Origin: Acanthacorydalis orientalis
Taxonomy: Eukaryota > Arthropoda > Insecta > Megaloptera > Corydalidae
Direction of reading: 5' to 3'
Length of the DNA: 64,000 bases
NCBI GenBank assembly: GCA_034766995.1
Contig: CM068316.1
Coordinates: 11,302,000-11,365,999 of the forward strand
Position 1 is the first letter of the stretch. The number at the start of each line of letters is the position of its first letter. The position numbers and the translations under genes were made by a program. Positions 58,735 through 64,000 of this stretch are shown here, piece after piece. The notes under the pieces were generated by a model. The model worked only from the letters and a program-made list of their open reading frames with translations, searched no databases and was not told the origin of the DNA.

Positions 58735-61700
58735 GATCATTAAAATTAGATATATGTTCCATAAGAACATCTATTAAAATAAAATCAATATTTAAAGAAC
58801 AAAATGTTCCATCAGTAAATATTTCAAATGCTTCTCTAATTCTACAAAATACTTCTTATAAAAATAAGTTAAAAATAATAATTTTTTACACATTATACAT
58901 ATATTAAAAAGACACATGTAGCAAGCACATATATAAACCAACATTTTATTTTAATACATAAGATATTTATGTGAAAAAAATACATATATTTCCATTATTA
59001 AAAAATACATCAAAGTACAAGTTTTATGCTAAAAGGTTTTACTCTAATTGAAATAAATTTTTCTTAGAGAAATAAACTAATTATTTAATAGAAATATTAA
59101 GTTTTTAATTACGATAATTCGAATAAACTTGCTATAAACCATTATTCGTTTTCATTTTTTAAGTGCAAACAAATTTCATACACAGGGTAGTATAGATTTA
59201 AAATTTTCTGTTTTTTCCAAATATCTTTTTAATTATAAATACCCTTATAGTAAATAAATAAATAGATAGTACACAAATTGAATTTTCAATATTAAACAGT
59301 ATATGTACAGTTTTACAAAACGAAATAGTCATGTCATAAATTGAAAAAGTAAACAAATAATTTCAGCATAGAGAAAACATACATAAAATAAAAATTCCGT
59401 TTTTATGTTTTAATCTTTATTTAAATCCATATACATAGGTATATAATATTTTGTATTCACAATATTCGGTTTGATTACAACCTAAACTAACCTCAATTTT
59501 TCTTTGATATTTATCTTCACAAATTTGCAAGATACATTGTCAATGTATCTAGAAAGACACATGTATTTTACATGAATACATACGTCTGTGCAATTTTATA
59601 TAGATATATTGATATTTTTTATTTTAATTTCATTTTCAAATAATAAAAATCGTAAAATATTGTTCTATTTGCATCAGATTTGTTCCCTAAATAATTTATA
59701 AAAAGATAAAAGATATCCGCTTATTGACCTTATACTTCACCAAAAATACATCAACAAAATGATAAAACAATACATTTTTTTCAAATTAGAGAAAAAAACT
59801 CGAATCCCCATAGTAAATACATGTAAAAATAATTAAAAACTTACCACATTAAGACTGAGTATGAAATAATGGAACTGGTTCGATCACTTATGCAATTTAT
59901 ATATTCGTTTGAGACATATTTTTATAACACTTATAAATTTCACAATTAACATTACAATTCAAATATATCACAAATACAATTGATTAATTTCATCGACTAA
60001 ATGCACTTCAGTACTGCAGAAATAAACCAATTATTCTAAAGACAAAACACAGACAAGTCAACAAGTTCAACGCACACTACATTTATCATTTGGCACAAAA
60101 AAAAGATTCTAGAACAATTAATAACACAGTACAGGTTCAATAACTTCGATACTCATGTGTTTAGGTATATGAGAATATGTAAAAGATGATGATGATTGGT
60201 TAAACGATATTTAAACTTAACGAAAATAAAAATGACGTTATTGATACAAATTAACAAGTGATGTTGAAAATTGATCAAAACGTAAATATATATCGTATTC
60301 ACGATAATTATAAATATTTAGTCTTACTAATTGCGCTATTTGATATATTTTTTGTGATTTTAAACTAATAATATACAATTAATGTTGAAAAGTAGCAAAT
60401 TTCTAATATAGAAAAAGAGTTCGAAGATAGTAAAAATAAATGAGTGCAAGTGGGAAAGAATAGAGATAGAGTCACATATCTCATAGGCTTCTATATATGT
60501 TTATTCAAATATAGAAGTCTATCATAGTTTATCATCTTGGAAATTGCTATACATTCACACTGTAGTAAATTGAAAACTATAAAAAATATAAACACTCAAT
60601 GAATCATATTTAATTTCTTTTAAATGATATAAACAATCTTAATAAGATTTTTACAAATTATTAATATATATATATTATTAAGATTTTATACATTTTATTT
60701 TTTCATAAACGACATATTGAACAATTTTTGATCTCTTTTATTATTTTTTTATATATTCGACCATATATCATTCTCTTCATAACAGTACGTGTAAAAATAT
60801 TGAAAATTCAATTTAGAATTTTTCATAAATCGTACAGAACATTGATTTCAAATTTTATACAAGGTTTCATAATGAAAATACTCGTAAAGATAATCTTACA
60901 AATTTTAATCAATCTCTTTTATAACTACCTTATATATACTTAAATAAATTATATCGACTATTATAGTAACAAAGAGAATAATTCAATGGAGTTTTATATA
61001 TTGATAATATTTTTTTTAAATATTATTTAAAGTTTTGATAAATAATATCAAGTTCTGTTCAAAAAGATATTTTTGCATTTATTTTAAATATGTTGTATAA
61101 TTTTTAAATATACATACAAAATTACAATTTTTTCAAATCATTTTCTTTTAAAATAACTCCAATAATCATAGGGAAGAAAATTAATTTAAATTACTATATT
61201 AATTTTACAGATGAAATATGTTCTCATCGCATAAATCACAAAAATGTTTCTGGTCATAAATGTTCTTCGGATTTAAGCGTTCTGAAGAAGAAGATATCTG
61301 CATTAAAAACGCATAAGTAACGATAAAAAATGATAAAGATTTATCGAATATTTTTAATTAGAAAAAGTTTGGTGATTATGGGGTGTGCAATGAGTTAATT
61401 TATGATGTCAATTTGTCTATGGTGTCATAATTATTTTGTATCTTTATTACTTTTTATAAAAAATCAGTTTTTTTAAAAGATGTTATAAAACAATCAGTAA
61501 CGTAACATCTGGTTTTCAATTAATTAGAGAAAAGCATAATAATAAAAAACGTAATTAAAGAATATAATTCAAATTTTTGTCTGCTTGTTATATTAAAGAA
61601 TGTTAAAACAGTTCGTAGAGAGTCCTACCTGTTATAAAAAGTGATACCAAAAAAGTAGCAAATTTTCAGTTAATTTTTCCTTTTCGTAATAGAATAGAGT

Positions 61701-62229
61701 TTGAAAAAAACACACTATTACCTTGGAGTGAAAAAATGTTCTCAAATCTAATAACCCAGTTAATTGATTAACTATATAGGATTCCTCCTATATAATACTG
61801 TAACAGGAAACATCAGGTTTCTAATTTTTAAGAATTTTTAAGAAACCCTAAATAACATGAAATGCACCAAACTAATCTCTGGATTAGAAACTAAAAGAAG
61901 AAAATAGAATACAGACAAGATTTTACCCTCATGTACGCATTATATTTATGAATTTTCTATCCAATGCTTGTTAAAAATAAATTCAAAATTATAAAAAAAT
62001 TAAAAACAAACATATTTTTTGTACCTAAGCGCTCTCAGGTTGATAATAACCTCATTTAAATGAATATAATCAATAAATAAGAACGTTTAACAATCAACTG
62101 AACATTTTTGATCAAAAAAATTTTTTTGTCATTTTTGTGTCAAGTAAAAAATTAATTTGAAATATGGATTCAATCACAATCGCAATGATTACCTTGCAGC
62201 AAAGAAGACTTTTTAATAAATATTTAAAA
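58735..62229. other. long AT-rich stretch, nothing firm
   Basis: No TA tract over 20 bp. A possible acceptor (TTTTACAG, ending 61210) precedes a 36-codon frame to the stop at 61318-61320 (EICSHRINHKNVSGHKCSSD inside). It has a Cys/His pattern but no recognised family, so no gene is called. The frame at 60728-60943 is Ile/Leu/Phe-rich. Confidence 0.5.
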
Positions 62230-62288
62230 CTTAAAAATCAGTGTTATTAAAAATATTTTCAATTTTTCTAATAACACTGATTTTTAAG
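62230..62288. repeat. 20-bp perfect inverted repeat with 19-nt loop
   Basis: Arms 62230-62249 (CTTAAAAATCAGTGTTATTA) and 62269-62288 are exact reverse complements; three more pairs follow after one mismatch. Confidence 0.95.
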
Positions 62289-62841
62289 AGATATGATATT
62301 TATGCATTTCAACATGAAAAAAAGAATAAAATAAAAGGTCGAACACTAATCTGTATAAATACGACCATATGTTAAACAATCTAATATTTCAACTTACAAG
62401 TATGTACTTATGATACAGATTTGTATTTCATGAATGCAAATAAAATAAAACATGTTTTCTTTTAATAAATATAACAAATATTATGTGAACATATTACAAG
62501 GTTTTTATAAAAAAAAAGATATTATAAACAACATAGTGTTTAATACAGCTCAAACAATAATTCTAATTAACATGAATATAAACCGAAATCCAAACACAAT
62601 TTGCAATAAGCACACAGCCGAAGGGAACAATACATCTGCATGTATAACAATTCATTACGTGCAATTGTGTTAGCGGTAACAATGAAATCGTACCGCGGGA
62701 TAAATCTTATTTCAACTCGAATTCCGCAAATATCTGAACGCAGTGCATCATCTCAACTCGTTTTGTTCGTATATATCACAACTGTACTGTATGTAAATGA
62801 AAATATTGTTTCGAAAATATTGCAGTTTTGTATAAGAGATA
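62289..62841. other. AT-rich stretch, nothing recognised
   Basis: A GC-richer part at 62590-62770 carries overlapping 73- and 78-codon frames (62452-62673 and 62640-62876). The second contains SLRAIVLAVTMKSYRGINL and ends in the TA repeat. Neither is recognised. Confidence 0.45.
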
Positions 62842-62842
62842 T

Positions 62843-62875
<33 letters not shown>

Positions 62876-62883
62876 AATATATG

Positions 62884-62921
<38 letters not shown>

Positions 62922-62932
62922 TATGTATGTAA

Positions 62933-62979
<47 letters not shown>
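62842..62979. repeat. compound (AC)n-(TA)n tract with internal duplication
   Basis: AC units, then three TA runs separated by two copies of AAATATATGTATGTA (about 62874 and 62917), so the tract itself has been duplicated. Confidence 0.93.
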
Positions 62980-62982
<3 letters not shown>

Positions 62983-63429
62983 ATAATCTTAATAAAATAT
63001 AATCAAACTGTTTTATATCAATTTTATTAAATATATTTTATATTCATTTTCTTAAAAAAATGTATCACTTTGAATAAAAGAGAACTTAAGAACGATGTAC
63101 TTTTCTTGAAAATTATTTAAAATAAACATATTTGTTTGTGTAATAGTGATAACCATATTTTCATCATACTACTTTTTATTATATTTTTTATTCGATAACA
63201 TATATTTTTCCCTTTAAAAATATATATGTCATCAGTCAGCTTGTGACTTATACAAAAATATATTTTGAAACTTTTTTTCGAACTTTATTGACTTTTATAT
63301 TGAAGAAACTATTATAAATAGAGCTAGGGTATTTTTCTCGGTACACATGAATGGATATTTTATTTATGAGAAATATGCATTAGCCCAAAAATTATTTACG
63401 ACATTTACTTTTTACTCCATATTCTATTA

Positions 63430-63431
<2 letters not shown>
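62980..63431. other. AT-rich stretch, nothing recognised
   Basis: No repeat or coding signal seen. Confidence 0.55.

Positions 63432-63482
<51 letters not shown>
63432..63482. repeat. (TA)n microsatellite
   Basis: TA run of about 51 bp. Confidence 0.95.
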
Positions 63483-63486
<4 letters not shown>

Positions 63487-64000
63487 TTTGTCATCTATAA
63501 AAAGCAAAATATAAAATCTTATTAAATATTTTTAAGCACATATTTTTTTTATAAAATTTAATATTGAGATAATATTTATTTTTGCATTATAAAAATCAAG
63601 GAGGTATTTATTTACTTCTTGAAATATCCTACTTTTTATTTAGATACACTTTTTAATTATTAACATGACAGATTTATGTATAATATTAATCTGATTTTTC
63701 TACCATGTAGGCATTGCTTTCTAAATAGTAATAAACAAAAATTAAATTAATCAATAATCATTTTTAATCACAAATTAAAATTGTGATTTGAAACTGATTT
63801 CGTATCAACCTAAAATCTCTTCTGATGATTATTCATCTATCTACATAAAACAAAAACCGTAAATTACTTGATTTAAGTTAAAACTTCTTGAAAGCAAAAT
63901 CAGAGCATTATAGTTCTATTCTCTCTTTTTTTATGTTGAATATGAGGAGAATTAAATTCATTTATCTTCGGGTTTAGAACTCAAATAATCTTATATATCA
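63483..64000. other. AT-rich end of the window, nothing recognised
   Basis: Contains a small inverted match (TTTTAATCACAAATTAAAATTGTGAT at 63763-63788) and no coding signal. Confidence 0.5.

Noticed and set aside
61211..61320. Cys/His-containing frame after an acceptor-like site
   Set aside because: T-rich runs ending in CAG are common here; there is no partner exon and the Cys/His spacing fits no known finger.

Overview
This window is very AT-rich eukaryotic DNA with no intact, recognisable protein-coding gene. It looks like intergenic or giant-intron DNA of an invertebrate metazoan, most likely an arthropod. The reasons are the strong A+T bias throughout, about sixty (TA)n microsatellites, degenerate mariner transposons of four different types, 3' ends of an RTE-like non-LTR retrotransposon, and no rRNA, tRNA or bacterial-style gene packing. 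The species cannot be named from the sequence. Base 1 begins an AAGCTT (HindIII) site, which would fit the end of a cloned insert.

Layout. 1-2.2 kb holds AT-rich DNA and a first CpG-bearing island (1.13-1.91 kb). 2.2-2.7 kb is the 3' end of an RTE-like element on the minus strand, running straight into a (TA)n tail. 4.4-5.0 kb is a mariner transposase C-terminal relic. 8.7-9.3, 11.15-11.54, 20.6-21.15, 35.0-35.5, 37.1-37.9, 45.65-46.08, 47.2-47.64 and 56.6-57.4 kb are GC- and CpG-richer islands. They stand out from the background and are the best candidates for promoters, enhancers or unrecognised exons. 10.39-10.47 kb is a 79-bp MITE whose ends match an Hsmar1-like mariner, and the 5' end of such a mariner lies at 19.7-20.05 kb. 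Further mariner relics lie at 16.86-17.52 kb (transposase middle and C-terminus) and 25.1-25.86 kb (internally deleted, both terminal inverted repeats visible). 33.1-33.5 kb holds a coding-like stretch of about 130 residues broken by one frameshift. 36.43-36.60 kb holds a possible cis-regulatory element with a DR1 nuclear-receptor motif. 55.4-56.3 kb is a diverged tandem duplication. 58.19-58.61 kb is a long foldback (inverted-repeat) element. The rest is AT-rich DNA cut up by (TA)n tracts.

The parts do not form a pathway. The window reads as a repeat-rich non-coding landscape. Mariner and RTE insertions have decayed in place, (TA)n runs have grown beside retrotransposon ends and elsewhere, and a few CpG-bearing islands have kept a different base composition. 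Most open frames of 60-140 codons here are TA repeats read as Tyr-Ile, antisense shadows of transposon relics, or chance frames in AT-rich DNA. They are left out unless composition or context gives a reason to keep them.
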